64,000 nucleotides of DNA from Paranoxybacillus sp035645275 (GTDB lineage Bacteria > Bacillota > Bacilli > Bacillales > Anoxybacillaceae), in NCBI GenBank assembly GCA_035645275.1, contig DASQMX010000026.1:744001-808000 (forward strand), read 5' to 3'. Positions 16,631 through 25,196 of this stretch are shown in pieces. Numbering within the stretch: position 1 is the stretch's first letter; the number at the start of each line of letters is the position of its first letter. Position numbers and translations under genes: made by a program. Below the pieces are notes generated by a model. The model had not been told where the DNA came from. It saw only the letters and a program-made list of their open reading frames with translations, and made no database searches.

Positions 16631-17926
16631 TCATAGAAGAGATTTTCTCACTTCACTAATAAAGTACAACGAACCTGTGATCACTACTACACCATCATCT
16701 TTTCCTGCGTCTTCCTTTGTCTGCTCCAATGCTTCTTTGTAATTTTCATTATATTTTTTCTTGTGATGTTCACTTATTGTCCATAGTTCTTCTCCTGAAT
16801 ATGCTCGTGGAAAATCAAAGCTTGTAAACGTAATGGTTGACGCTACTTCCTCTAATTTTCTAATCATTTCTTGAGCATGCTTATCTTTTAAACAGCTAAA
16901 TAAAATATGAATGTTTCTGCCATGATAATGGGTTTTTAGCGTCGCAACTAAGCTATCGATTCCTTCCTCATTATGCGCCCCGTCAATAATAACCGTTGGC
17001 TTGTCACAAACTTTTTCAAACCGGCCGATCCATTTTGCTTTTTCAAGTCCGCTTCTTAACGCCTCTTCTTCGATGATAAATGAATAATACGTTTTTAAAT
17101 AATCCACCGTCATTACAGCGAGTGCAGCATTTTTCACTTGATGAAACCCAAGCATGGAAATCGTCAAATTTTCATATTTCGAAAATAACGTATGAAGCGA
17201 GAAACGTTCACCGTCTTTCACTGATTCATGATCATTAATGACAAAGTCTTTCCCTAACACATATGGTTTCGCTTTTACGGCTTTCGCTTTTTCAAAAATA
17301 ACTTGCAGCGCTTCTTCCTGCTCTGCTGCGGTAATAACAGGCACTCCCGCTTTAATGATTCCTGCTTTTTCAAAAGCAATTTTCTCTAAAGTGTCCCCTA
17401 ATATATGTGTATGATCAAAACCGATGTTCGTAATGATTGAAATCAATGGATAAATAATATTAGTTGAATCAAAGCGTCCGCCAAGACCTGCTTCAAAAAT
17501 AACAACATCTTGAATGTTCATTTTTCCGAAATAGTACATCGCCATCGCTGTAATCACTTCAAATTCAGTCGGCGCCCCTAACTCTGTTTGTTCCACTTCT
17601 TCCACGAGCGGCTTAATGATGTTGACTAGCTCAACAATTTCTTCATCGCTAATTGGCGTTCCGTTTACGCTGATTCGTTCATTAAATTGTTCGACATATG
17701 GCGATGTAAATGTACCAACGAAATAGCCTGCTTCTTGTAAAATGTGACGCAAATAACAAACCGTTGAGCCTTTTCCGTTCGTCCCGGCAACGTGAATGGC
17801 TTTTATGCGGCGGTGTGGATACCCAAGACGCTCCATGAGCCATTCCATTCGTTTCAATCCCGGCTTAATGCCAAAAGATAAACGACCGTGAATCCATTTG
17901 ACTGCTTCATCGTATGTACGAATCAT
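16631..17926 (-). CDS. folC: Folylpolyglutamate synthase / dihydrofolate synthase
   Basis: This 431-residue Mur-ligase-family enzyme adds glutamates to folates using ATP. It shows the P-loop HVAGTNGKGSTVCYLRHIL at about 45-63, the folate-binding loop TFTSPYVEQFNERI, EAGLGGRFDSTN, and the C-terminal ligase domain with IIDGAHNEEGIDSL. The ATG at 17926 has GAGGAGAC upstream. It lies downstream of valS as in B. subtilis, but a strong hairpin sits in the gap, so it may depend on read-through or its own promoter. Here the pilus genes replace the lone comC that follows folC in B. subtilis. Confidence 0.95.
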   Translation of the reverse strand: MIRTYDEAVKWIHGRLSFGIKPGLKRMEWLMERLGYPHRRIKAIHVAGTNGKGSTVCYLRHILQEAGYFVGTFTSPYVEQFNERISVNGTPISDEEIVELVNIIKPLVEEVEQTELGAPTEFEVITAMAMYYFGKMNIQDVVIFEAGLGGRFDSTNIIYPLISIITNIGFDHTHILGDTLEKIAFEKAGIIKAGVPVITAAEQEEALQVIFEKAKAVKAKPYVLGKDFVINDHESVKDGERFSLHTLFSKYENLTISMLGFHQVKNAALAVMTVDYLKTYYSFIIEEEALRSGLEKAKWIGRFEKVCDKPTVIIDGAHNEEGIDSLVATLKTHYHGRNIHILFSCLKDKHAQEMIRKLEEVASTITFTSFDFPRAYSGEELWTISEHHKKKYNENYKEALEQTKEDAGKDDGVVVITGSLYFISEVRKSLL

Positions 17927-17989
17927 GTAAGGTCTCCTCCTCTTTATTGTCTATATAAAATAAAAAATGTTTCCTTGCCTATAAAAGAA

Positions 17990-18026
17990 ATGAAGACGAA
18001 CCCAAACAAAATGGATTCGTCTTCAT
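17990..18026 (-). terminator. Hairpin terminator after valS
   Basis: The arms ATGAAGACGAA and TTCGTCTTCAT make a perfect 11-bp stem with a 15-base loop. On the minus strand it is followed by TTCTTTTAT, a moderate U-rich tail. It lies 26 bases after the valS stop and may reduce transcription into folC. Confidence 0.75.
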
Positions 18027-18051
18027 CATAAATGACTTATGAAGTGATTGT

Positions 18052-20694
18052 CTATCCTTTTAATTCAGCAATACGAGCGCGAACGGCATCACGTTTTTCG
18101 ATGTAATCTTTTTCTTTTTTGCGTTCTTCTTCAACGACATGAGCTGGAGCTTTGCTGATGAAGCCTTCATTGCTTAATTTTTTCTGAACGCGTTCGACTT
18201 CTTTATCGAGTTTTTCCAACTCTTTTTCAAGGCGCTTAATTTCCTCTTCAATATTGATCAGCCCTTCAAGCGGCAAGCTAAGCTCTGCGCCAGTAACAAC
18301 AGCTGTCATCGCTTTTTCTGTTGTTGCAATATCGGTTCCGATGATAAGCTCGCTTGGGTTGCAGAAGCGCTCAATATAAGCGCGGTTCTTTTCAAGCGTC
18401 GCTTGAATGTTAGCGTCTTTTGCTTTAATGTGCAGCTTAATCGGCTTGCTTAACGGCGTATTTACTTCCGCACGAATGTTACGGACAGAGCGAATGATGT
18501 CCACAAGCAGACGCATTTCTTCTGCTGCCTCTTTGTCCGTTAATTCCGGACGAACTTCTGGCCATTTTGCGACTGTAATTGACTCACCTTCATGTGGTAA
18601 GTGCTGCCAAATTTCCTCGGTAATGAACGGCATAAATGGATGTAATAGACGCATTGTATTGTCAAGCACATACGCAAGAACAGAACGAGTTGTTTTCTTC
18701 GCTGCTTCGTCATCACCGTATAACGGCAATTTCGCCATTTCAATATACCAGTCGCATAAATCGTCCCAAATGAAGTTGTAAAGCACGCGGCCGACTTCGC
18801 CAAACTCATACTTTTCAGCCAGCTTTGTTACCGTTTCAATCGTTTCATTAAGGCGCGTTAAAATCCATTTATCCGCAACCGATTTTTCGCCTGTTAAATC
18901 AATTTCTTCATATGTTAGGCCGCCCATGTTCATAAGCGCAAAACGGGAAGCGTTCCAAATTTTGTTCGCAAAGTTCCATGTCGCTTCTACTTTTTCTGTG
19001 CTGAAGCGCAAATCTTGACCAGGTGAGCTTCCTGTTGCCAAGAAGTAGCGAAGTGAGTCTGCTCCGTATTGATCGATGACATCCATCGGATCGACACCAT
19101 TGCCAAGCGATTTACTCATTTTCCGACCTTGTGCATCGCGTACTAATCCGTGGATTAATACATCTTTAAATGGGCGGGTTCCTGTAAATTCAAGACCTTG
19201 GAAAATCATGCGTGATACCCAGAAGAAGATGATGTCATATCCTGTTACTAAGACATCTGTCGGATAGTAACGTTTGTAGTCGTCAGACTCTTTGTCAGGC
19301 CAGCCCATTGTTGAGAACGGCCATAATGCGGAGCTGAACCAAGTATCTAATACATCTGGGTCTTGCTCCCAATTTTCGATGTCTGCTGGCGGTTCATGAT
19401 CGACATAGATCTCGCCTGTTTCTTTATGATACCAAGCCGGGATGCGATGGCCCCACCATAGTTGACGTGAGATGCACCAGTCGCGAATGTTTTCAAGCCA
19501 GTGTAGATACGTTTTCTCAAACCGCTCTGGCACAAAGTTGATTTTTCCTTCTGTTTTTTGCAGCTTGATTGCCGCTTCCGCTAACGGTTTCATTTTCACG
19601 AACCATTGCGTTGAAAGATATGGTTCAACAACCGCCCCGCTGCGTTCGCTATGACCAACAGAATGGACGTGTTCTTCAATTTTGAAAAGAACACCTTGTT
19701 CTTGTAAATCTTTGACAATTTGCTTACGGCACTCAAAACGGTCTAAGCCTTGGTATTGCATCGCATTTTCGTTCATTGTACCGTCTTCGTTCATCACAAG
19801 AATGCGCGGCAAGTTATGGCGGTTACCGATTTCAAAGTCGTTCGGGTCGTGAGCCGGCGTAATTTTCACCGCCCCAGAACCGAATTCCATATCGACATAC
19901 TCGTCAGCGATGATTGGAATTTCACGGCCGGTAATCGGTAAAATGACCGTTTTACCAATTAAATGTTTATAGCGCTCATCTTCTGGGTGAACCGCTACCG
20001 CTGTATCGCCAAGCATCGTTTCCGGACGCGTCGTTGCTACTTCAATGTAGCCAGAACCATCAGCGAGCGGATAGCGCATATGATAAAGCGCACCTTGAAC
20101 ATCTTTGTAAATAACCTCAATATCAGACAGCGCTGTTTTCGTTACCGGGTCCCAGTTAATAATGTATTCGCCGCGGTAAATAAGACCTTTTTTGTAAAGC
20201 GACACGAATACTTCACGAACTGCTTTTGACAGGCCTTCGTCTAATGTGAAGCGTTCGCGCGTAAAGTCTAAGCCAAGACCTAGTTTTGCCCATTGCTCGC
20301 GAATGTGGCCTGCATATTCTTCTTTCCATTTCCATGTTTCTTCCACAAATTTTTCACGGCCTAAATCGTAACGGGAAAGCCCTTGATTACGGAGCTTTTC
20401 TTCTACTTTTGCCTGCGTCGCAATGCCGGCATGGTCCATGCCTGGAAGCCATAATACATCATAGCCTTGCATACGTTTCATACGCGTAATAATATCTTGT
20501 AGCGTTGTATCCCACGCGTGTCCTAAGTGCAATTTTCCTGTTACGTTTGGCGGTGGAATGACGATTGTAAACGGCTGTTTGTCGCTGTCGCCTGTTGCTT
20601 CAAAAAATTTTCCTTCCAGCCACCATTGATAGCGGTTTGTTTCGACCGCTTTATGGTCGTACTTCGTCGACATTGTAATCTCTTTTGTCTCCAT
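18052..20694 (-). CDS. valS: Valyl-tRNA synthetase
   Basis: This 880-residue class Ia synthetase charges tRNA-Val. The HIGH motif appears as PPPNVTGKLHLGHAW at about 45-59 and KMSKS as GRKMSKSLGNGVDP at about 525. An editing domain lies between (TTRPETMLGDTAVAV), and the C-terminus has an anticodon-binding domain plus the ValS coiled coil (IEEEIKRLEKELEKLDKEVERV). Length equals that of Bacillaceae relatives. The ATG at 20694 has AGGAGG 8 bases upstream; the frame continuing to 20865 is leader RNA and not coding. Regulated by a T-box leader. Confidence 0.97.
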   Translation of the reverse strand: METKEITMSTKYDHKAVETNRYQWWLEGKFFEATGDSDKQPFTIVIPPPNVTGKLHLGHAWDTTLQDIITRMKRMQGYDVLWLPGMDHAGIATQAKVEEKLRNQGLSRYDLGREKFVEETWKWKEEYAGHIREQWAKLGLGLDFTRERFTLDEGLSKAVREVFVSLYKKGLIYRGEYIINWDPVTKTALSDIEVIYKDVQGALYHMRYPLADGSGYIEVATTRPETMLGDTAVAVHPEDERYKHLIGKTVILPITGREIPIIADEYVDMEFGSGAVKITPAHDPNDFEIGNRHNLPRILVMNEDGTMNENAMQYQGLDRFECRKQIVKDLQEQGVLFKIEEHVHSVGHSERSGAVVEPYLSTQWFVKMKPLAEAAIKLQKTEGKINFVPERFEKTYLHWLENIRDWCISRQLWWGHRIPAWYHKETGEIYVDHEPPADIENWEQDPDVLDTWFSSALWPFSTMGWPDKESDDYKRYYPTDVLVTGYDIIFFWVSRMIFQGLEFTGTRPFKDVLIHGLVRDAQGRKMSKSLGNGVDPMDVIDQYGADSLRYFLATGSSPGQDLRFSTEKVEATWNFANKIWNASRFALMNMGGLTYEEIDLTGEKSVADKWILTRLNETIETVTKLAEKYEFGEVGRVLYNFIWDDLCDWYIEMAKLPLYGDDEAAKKTTRSVLAYVLDNTMRLLHPFMPFITEEIWQHLPHEGESITVAKWPEVRPELTDKEAAEEMRLLVDIIRSVRNIRAEVNTPLSKPIKLHIKAKDANIQATLEKNRAYIERFCNPSELIIGTDIATTEKAMTAVVTGAELSLPLEGLINIEEEIKRLEKELEKLDKEVERVQKKLSNEGFISKAPAHVVEEERKKEKDYIEKRDAVRARIAELKG

Positions 20695-20719
20695 GTTGTT
20701 TTCCCTCCTATCGTAAAAA

Positions 20720-20990
20720 TAAAAAACTCCTTTCATCCAAAAAGGACGAAAGGAGTGAACTTTCGCGGTACCACCTTTTTTCCTAAGCAAAAGGGTATAC
20801 GACTCCCTATTGCTTAAGCACTTCATCCAATAACGGCTGCAACCGGCTTCTCCTACTAAGTCCATTACCGTTCAAAGAAGCAGCTCAAGGGCGACCTTCC
20901 AGCGATAACAATCCTAAGAAATCTCGCAGCTAATGATTTCTCTCTCTGAAGGCGTTATTCGCTGTACTCTTCCCTGTCTTCGCTTTTTCC
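20720..20990 (-). promoter_or_regulatory. T-box riboswitch leader of valS
   Basis: The minus strand carries the T-box core GGTGGTACCGCG at 20764-20775, a stem III at about 20783-20819, and a terminator (CTCCTTTC / GAAAGGAG, 20727-20755) followed by a T run. A Stem I with the AGAGAG motif is seen further upstream. A candidate specifier GUC (valine) lies on the 3' side of Stem I, complement of 20893-20895. Uncharged tRNA-Val would stabilise the antiterminator and allow valS transcription. Confidence 0.92.
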
Positions 20991-21004
20991 ATGTATCTGT
21001 CAAT

Positions 21005-21034
21005 ATACTACCGAAAAAATATTTATATCGTCAA
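21005..21034 (-). promoter_or_regulatory. Sigma-A promoter of valS
   Basis: On the minus strand TTGACG (21029-21034) and TAGTAT (21005-21010) are spaced by 18 bases, placing the start just before the T-box leader. The fit and position are good. Confidence 0.7.
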
Positions 21035-21157
21035 TAATCTTTGCCAAGTTTTTATTTTTTATTCTAATCCCATCATTTTTGTTACAAAAAAATCACCTTA
21101 TTTTTATTTTTTCATAAAGTAATAGTAGTACCCTACTATGTTTAGGAGGGAAAAAAA

Positions 21158-21349
21158 GTGAAAAGAAAGTACAATCCATATTCATGGCCGCCTTGGCTTC
21201 GGCAAGTTCGCGCCGTTTGCGCGCAAATCATTATTCCCCTCACAATTTTTCAAGCCATACGCACGATTTTTCTGCCGACGACGTTTGATGTCGTTTTGCT
21301 GGCCATTTTCGTTTTACTTGCCTTTGCCTTATATTTGGAATGGATATAG
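21158..21349 (+). CDS. Small hydrophobic protein, unknown function
   Basis: This 63-residue ORF starts with GTG and has a strong AGGAGG seven to nine bases upstream. It is basic at the N-terminus (MKRKYNPYSWPPWLRQVR) and has two hydrophobic stretches (about 20-36 and 44-61), so it is probably a small membrane protein. B. subtilis has a small ORF near ysxE, possibly its counterpart, but I cannot confirm this. It is the only plus-strand gene between the pilins and 30.4 kb. The ribosome site makes it likely real. Confidence 0.65.
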   Translation: MKRKYNPYSWPPWLRQVRAVCAQIIIPLTIFQAIRTIFLPTTFDVVLLAIFVLLAFALYLEWI

Positions 21350-21352
21350 AGA

Positions 21353-21384
21353 AATCCCATGCCGCTATGACGATGCATGGGATT
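21353..21384. terminator. Hairpin between the small ORF and ysxE
   Basis: The arms AATCCCATGC and GCATGGGATT form a perfect 10-bp stem. It starts just after the small plus-strand ORF and includes the last codons and stop of ysxE on the other strand. U-rich tails are short on both sides, so termination strength is uncertain. Confidence 0.55.
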
Positions 21385-22390
21385 CTTCTTGTGCTTTCTT
21401 GTTCTCTTCGATTTCAGTAAGGCGCATAATGAAATATTCACTGTTTTTCATTAACCAGTATGCCTTTTGCAATTGCGAAACTTGCCGGCGTTCATCCAAT
21501 TTTTTTGATCTATTCACATACTGCTGAACCATCCTATAAATCATTTCCGGCTGGGCTAAATAGCTTAAAAATAGAGCGATTTCCTCTTCACGAATAGGAA
21601 AAGATTGTTGATATTCAACAAACCAATTGACGCATTCATCACACATAACCGGATACGTCCGTAAATATTTTTGAAAAAAGCTAAGAAGATCCGAAAGCGG
21701 CGGCGCAACGTGAGAGCGTTCCAAACTCAAAAAATAACCATTTCCTTTTTCGTCATATACATAATGAGATAAAGAAGCGTTTCCATGAACAACAGCAACA
21801 CGCCACTTCTTTGTTTCCTTCATTTTTTCATACCATTTCTCAAGCTGAGTTTGCGCAAACCAATACGCTTGCATCGTTTCATGAAAATAAGTACAGAACT
21901 GCAACTGAAATGGTGACATGTACCATTCATTTTCACACGTTTCGAGATACGATTGTAAAAATTCCCTTTGCTTTTCCTGGCGCTCTTTAATGGAGTTATA
22001 ATAATTTGTTAATTCTTCTTCCTTGATTTCGATCTCTTTTAATGATTTCTGATGAATTTGCGCAAGGTCGCGAAACAATTGCAAATGGCGCTCATTTCTT
22101 TCCTCTTTCGCTTCATCGGAAATCCAAGGCATTAAATAATAGTACCGCCTTCTGTAAGAAACAAATGGATTGCCGTTATATGCTAGAAAAAGAGGGATTG
22201 CTTTTTTCGCAAAAAACCGATAAGCATCTTGGATAGTCTGTAATTGATGAGGAATAGACAATTCTTTTAATGCAAAAACACCTGCTTGTGTATAAATTTT
22301 TTTCGTTTTTCCATAGTCTTCAATATAATCGGCTTGTAAACGATACTGCTGCAAAATAGGTCGATACAGCTCAAGGAGTCGATGTTGCAA
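21365..22390 (-). CDS. ysxE: Spore-coat-associated kinase-like protein YsxE
   Basis: This 341-residue protein belongs to the CotS/YsxE/YutH family of phosphotransferase-fold spore coat proteins. Visible are KIYTQAGVFALKELSIP (the degenerate Lys/beta3 region), PWISDEAKEERNERHLQLFRDLAQIHQKS, and VAVVHGNASLSHYVYDEKG, corresponding to the catalytic-loop HGD with Asp replaced by Asn, so catalysis is doubtful. It is paired with spoVID as in B. subtilis, where both are expressed in the mother cell late in sporulation. A palindromic element separates it from spoVID. Confidence 0.85.
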   Translation of the reverse strand: MQHRLLELYRPILQQYRLQADYIEDYGKTKKIYTQAGVFALKELSIPHQLQTIQDAYRFFAKKAIPLFLAYNGNPFVSYRRRYYYLMPWISDEAKEERNERHLQLFRDLAQIHQKSLKEIEIKEEELTNYYNSIKERQEKQREFLQSYLETCENEWYMSPFQLQFCTYFHETMQAYWFAQTQLEKWYEKMKETKKWRVAVVHGNASLSHYVYDEKGNGYFLSLERSHVAPPLSDLLSFFQKYLRTYPVMCDECVNWFVEYQQSFPIREEEIALFLSYLAQPEMIYRMVQQYVNRSKKLDERRQVSQLQKAYWLMKNSEYFIMRLTEIEENKKAQEESHASS

Positions 22391-22421
22391 TCAGGACACT
22401 CCCCTCATCATAAAAAGAAGA

Positions 22422-22523
22422 GGCTCACCCATAAATGTCTGACCTCACACGCATTTCACAATATATCGTTCATTGCTCCAACGTGATGTGTTGTGGGACC
22501 TGACACTTTGCTTTTAGGTCAGC
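22422..22523. repeat. Palindromic intergenic element, copy 2
   Basis: This copy of about 102 bp lies between spoVID and ysxE. Outer arms are GGCTCACC and GGTCAGCC (one mismatch). Inner arms are ATGTCTGACCTCACACGCAT and, opposite, TGTTGTGGGACCTGACACTT; the TCTGACCTCAC and GACACTTTGCTTTT pieces recur in the 48.2-kb copy. Confidence 0.8.
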
Positions 22524-22540
22524 CGCAATCATTGTTTCGC

Positions 22541-23545
22541 TTATGTTTTGCTTGCCGCTGATACGGGTATATATAAAAGCTGCCCTTCATAGATGCCTGA
22601 CTCCTGTTCGAGTTTATTGACTCTGAGCAATTGTTGTATAGACACATCATATCGGTTAGCAATCTTGTCCAACGAATCTCCTTGTTGAACGATACAAATT
22701 TTTAATCTTGAAAAATCTTGGTGCTCTTCTTTGGCGAAAATTTTTGTTAAATAAAGGGCATTTTCATTTCGCTTTGACACTTTCTTTTCTGCTTGGGACA
22801 TCTCCGTTTGCTCTTTATTACTTACTTCCTCATTTGCTTCCGTTTCAAAAACTTCTTCTTTCCGGCCTTTCAATTCGATATGCATTGGTGCAGCCTCTGG
22901 AGCTTGATCAAGCTTTTCTTCAAGATTTTCTTCAAATTCTTCATCAACCTCTTCGACATTTTCCTGATATGCTTCCTTACGTGCTATCACTTCAAAAGGG
23001 TCAAACAGGTCTTCTGTTTCTTCTTGTTTTTCTTCGTATTCTTCTATTGTTTCTTCGTACTCTTCACTTCGTTGTACAGCTCCAAGTTCATCGCTGTTTT
23101 CTTCATTAGGCACGCTTGGCTGAGAAGAGTAAATACCACTAATGGAAATGTCTGCGGTCAACAACAGCCGTCCTTGTTCTGCCAGATCGTAATCAAATGA
23201 TTCAATCGTTACATATACATCATCTAAACTTTGGATCCGATTTTTCGGAATGGTAATATCAACCGGAAAGTGATGGATTAACTCACTAACTCCGTCTTCG
23301 CGCGTTGTTACTTCTTGGACTAGACGATGGGCACTTAAATCATCCGAATATTCTCTATCTTCCTCTTCCTCAACCATTTGATACTCTCCGCTTAACTCTA
23401 AAACTCCACGAATCGTAATATACTGTTCATATTCTTCGACAGAAATAATCGGATTCAAAGAGATCGATATAAATTCAGAGACTTCCTGTCCCCTTTTAAA
23501 CCAGACCGATTCCTCAATCGAAAAACGCAAGTATGATTGTTCCAA
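22541..23545 (-). CDS. spoVID: Stage VI sporulation protein D (SpoVID)
   Basis: This 334-residue spore coat encasement protein has the conserved N-terminal domain (LRFSIEESVWFKRGQEVSEFISISLNPII), a long acidic low-complexity middle (about 150-255), and a C-terminal LysM domain at about 285-330 (IVQQGDSLDKIANRYDVSIQ). SpoVID binds SpoIVA through its N-terminal half, and its LysM contacts lipid II. It is shorter than B. subtilis SpoVID (575), the difference lying in the acidic middle. The start is TTG at 23545, eight bases after AGGAGG; the frame from 23572 would swallow this site. Confidence 0.9.
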   Translation of the reverse strand: MEQSYLRFSIEESVWFKRGQEVSEFISISLNPIISVEEYEQYITIRGVLELSGEYQMVEEEEDREYSDDLSAHRLVQEVTTREDGVSELIHHFPVDITIPKNRIQSLDDVYVTIESFDYDLAEQGRLLLTADISISGIYSSQPSVPNEENSDELGAVQRSEEYEETIEEYEEKQEETEDLFDPFEVIARKEAYQENVEEVDEEFEENLEEKLDQAPEAAPMHIELKGRKEEVFETEANEEVSNKEQTEMSQAEKKVSKRNENALYLTKIFAKEEHQDFSRLKICIVQQGDSLDKIANRYDVSIQQLLRVNKLEQESGIYEGQLLYIPVSAASKT

Positions 23546-23643
23546 CAGCTTTTCCTCCTTCCGTACTATCACTAAAACTTTTCTATGACATTACAAACTT
23601 ATGAACAATCGAATAAGAATATGAACAAAACCATAAAAAATAA

Positions 23644-23695
23644 GGCTGACTCAAGGTGGTCTTCCTGAAGAAACTCAACCACTTATGAGTCAGCC
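23644..23695 (-). terminator. Terminator of the haem operon
   Basis: The arms GGCTGACTCA and TGAGTCAGCC (perfect 10 bp) enclose a second short stem (GTGGT / ACCAC). On the minus strand TTATTTTTTATGG follows. It lies 16 bases beyond the hemL stop. Its outer arms look like those of the palindromic elements, but the shared inner sequence is absent. Confidence 0.88.
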
Positions 23696-23710
23696 ACAAC
23701 ATTCTTTTAA

Positions 23711-25000
23711 TTACCCTCTAATTTTCGCAAACGCTTTTTCCGCTGCTTCAATCGTTTTTTCGATATCTTCGTCGGTATGCTCTGTCGATAAGAACATGCC
23801 CTCGAATTGGGACGGTGGCAAGAAGATGCCTTGTTCAGCCATTTCGCGATAGTAAGCAGCAAACATGTCTAAATCAGATGTTTTCGCTTTTTCATAGTTA
23901 ATGACTTCTTCGTTTGTAAAGAAGAAACCGATCATGGAACCAGCGCGATTAATCGTATGCGGAATGTCATATTTTTCTGCCGCTCTTCTTAAACCTTCTT
24001 CTAAGCGATCCGCTTTTTTCTTAAATTGCTCATATGTTTCTGGTGTTAATTGAATTAATGTTTCATATCCTGCTGTCATCGCTAATGGGTTTCCTGAAAG
24101 AGTACCCGCTTGATAAATTGGTCCGCTTGGTGCGATACGTTCCATAATTTCCGCCTTTCCGCCGTAAGCGCCAACAGGAAGACCGCCGCCAATCACTTTA
24201 CCAAGACATGTTAGGTCCGGTTCAATACCAAAATATCCTTGTGCGCAGTGATAGTCAACACGGAAGCCTGTCATGACTTCATCGAAAATAAGGAGCGCAC
24301 CATATTGTTTCGTAATTTCTCGCAATCCTTCTAAGAAGCCTGGTTGTGGCGGCACCACTCCCATGTTGCCCGCTACCGGTTCAACAATGACACCAGCAAT
24401 ATCTTCACCGAATTGCTCGAACGCATATTTTACGCTTTCAAGGTCATTGTAAGGGACCGTAATCGTATTTTTTGCTACAGATTCTGGTACTCCAGGACTA
24501 TCCGGCAAACCGAGCGTCGCCACACCGGAACCAGCTTTAATTAATAATGAGTCTCCGTGTCCATGGTAACATCCTTCAAATTTTAAAATTTTATTGCGTC
24601 CTGTATAGCCGCGCGCTAAACGTAGGGCGCTCATTGTCGCTTCTGTTCCCGAGTTCACCATCCGGACAATTTCAATCGAAGGAACGCGCTCAATGACCAG
24701 CTTTGCCAATTCATTTTCAATGAGCGTCGGCGCTCCAAAACTTGTCCCATTTTCTGCTACTTTTTTTAAAGCCTCGACAACGCGGTCATTCGCATGTCCA
24801 AGAATAAGCGGTCCCCATGACAGTACATAATCAATATATTCATTGCCATCGATATCGTAAATTTTTGAACCTTTTCCGCGCGCCATAAAAATCGGATCCA
24901 TTTTCACCGATTTAAATGCGCGTACAGGGCTATTAACGCCGCCTGGTAAAAGCTTCACCGCTTCGGCATACGCCTGTTTGGATTTTTCGTAGCTACGCAT
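23711..25000 (-). CDS. hemL: Glutamate-1-semialdehyde 2,1-aminomutase
   Basis: This 429-residue class III PLP aminotransferase turns glutamate-1-semialdehyde into 5-aminolevulinate. The family N-terminus MRSYEKSKQAYAEAVKLLPG begins at the ATG at 25000, preceded by GGGGTAGAGA. Visible motifs are GVNSPVRAFKSV, SGTEATMSALRLARG, FEGCYHGHGD, FDEVMTGFRV, and the PLP lysine in LGKVIGGGLPVGAYGG. It ends the haem gene cluster but is separated from hemB by a 190-bp gap containing an IS200/IS605-like element, so cotranscription across that gap is uncertain. Confidence 0.96.
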   Translation of the reverse strand: MRSYEKSKQAYAEAVKLLPGGVNSPVRAFKSVKMDPIFMARGKGSKIYDIDGNEYIDYVLSWGPLILGHANDRVVEALKKVAENGTSFGAPTLIENELAKLVIERVPSIEIVRMVNSGTEATMSALRLARGYTGRNKILKFEGCYHGHGDSLLIKAGSGVATLGLPDSPGVPESVAKNTITVPYNDLESVKYAFEQFGEDIAGVIVEPVAGNMGVVPPQPGFLEGLREITKQYGALLIFDEVMTGFRVDYHCAQGYFGIEPDLTCLGKVIGGGLPVGAYGGKAEIMERIAPSGPIYQAGTLSGNPLAMTAGYETLIQLTPETYEQFKKKADRLEEGLRRAAEKYDIPHTINRAGSMIGFFFTNEEVINYEKAKTSDLDMFAAYYREMAEQGIFLPPSQFEGMFLSTEHTDEDIEKTIEAAEKAFAKIRG

Positions 25001-25071
25001 CTTCTCTACCCCTTTTGCACTTTTCTTATTGTCCAGCACGGACACGATAACGTTCTTCGTTCTTTTTATCC

Positions 25072-25196
25072 CGTTCTAATCGTCCGTAAGACTCCCACCT
25101 CTACAGGTGGGAGATAACGGACGCTAGAAGTGCGATAAGTTCAACTAACATCAGTGGGGGATGAAGAACCCCTCCACTGATGAAGTTGCACTTTAT
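25072..25196. mobile_element. IS200/IS605-like non-autonomous element, copy A
   Basis: This roughly 125-bp segment between hemL and hemB carries a subterminal hairpin (CTCCCACCT / AGGTGGGAG, 25092-25113) and a second long hairpin (ACATCAGTGG.. / ..CCACTGATG, 25148-25181). It aligns along its whole length with 61147-61268. The hairpin ends and lack of duplicated flanks fit IS200/IS605 ends or their transposase-less derivatives. The right end abuts the hemB stop. No transposase or TnpB frame is present. Confidence 0.6.

Noticed and set aside
20695..20865. N-terminal extension of valS from the in-frame ORF start at 20865
   Set aside because: The segment is the T-box antiterminator and terminator region, and a good ribosome site precedes the ATG at 20694.
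22708..23200. Long plus-strand Phe/Leu-rich ORFs opposite spoVID
   Set aside because: They mirror the acidic Glu-rich middle of spoVID, whose reverse complement reads as Phe, Leu and Ser codons.
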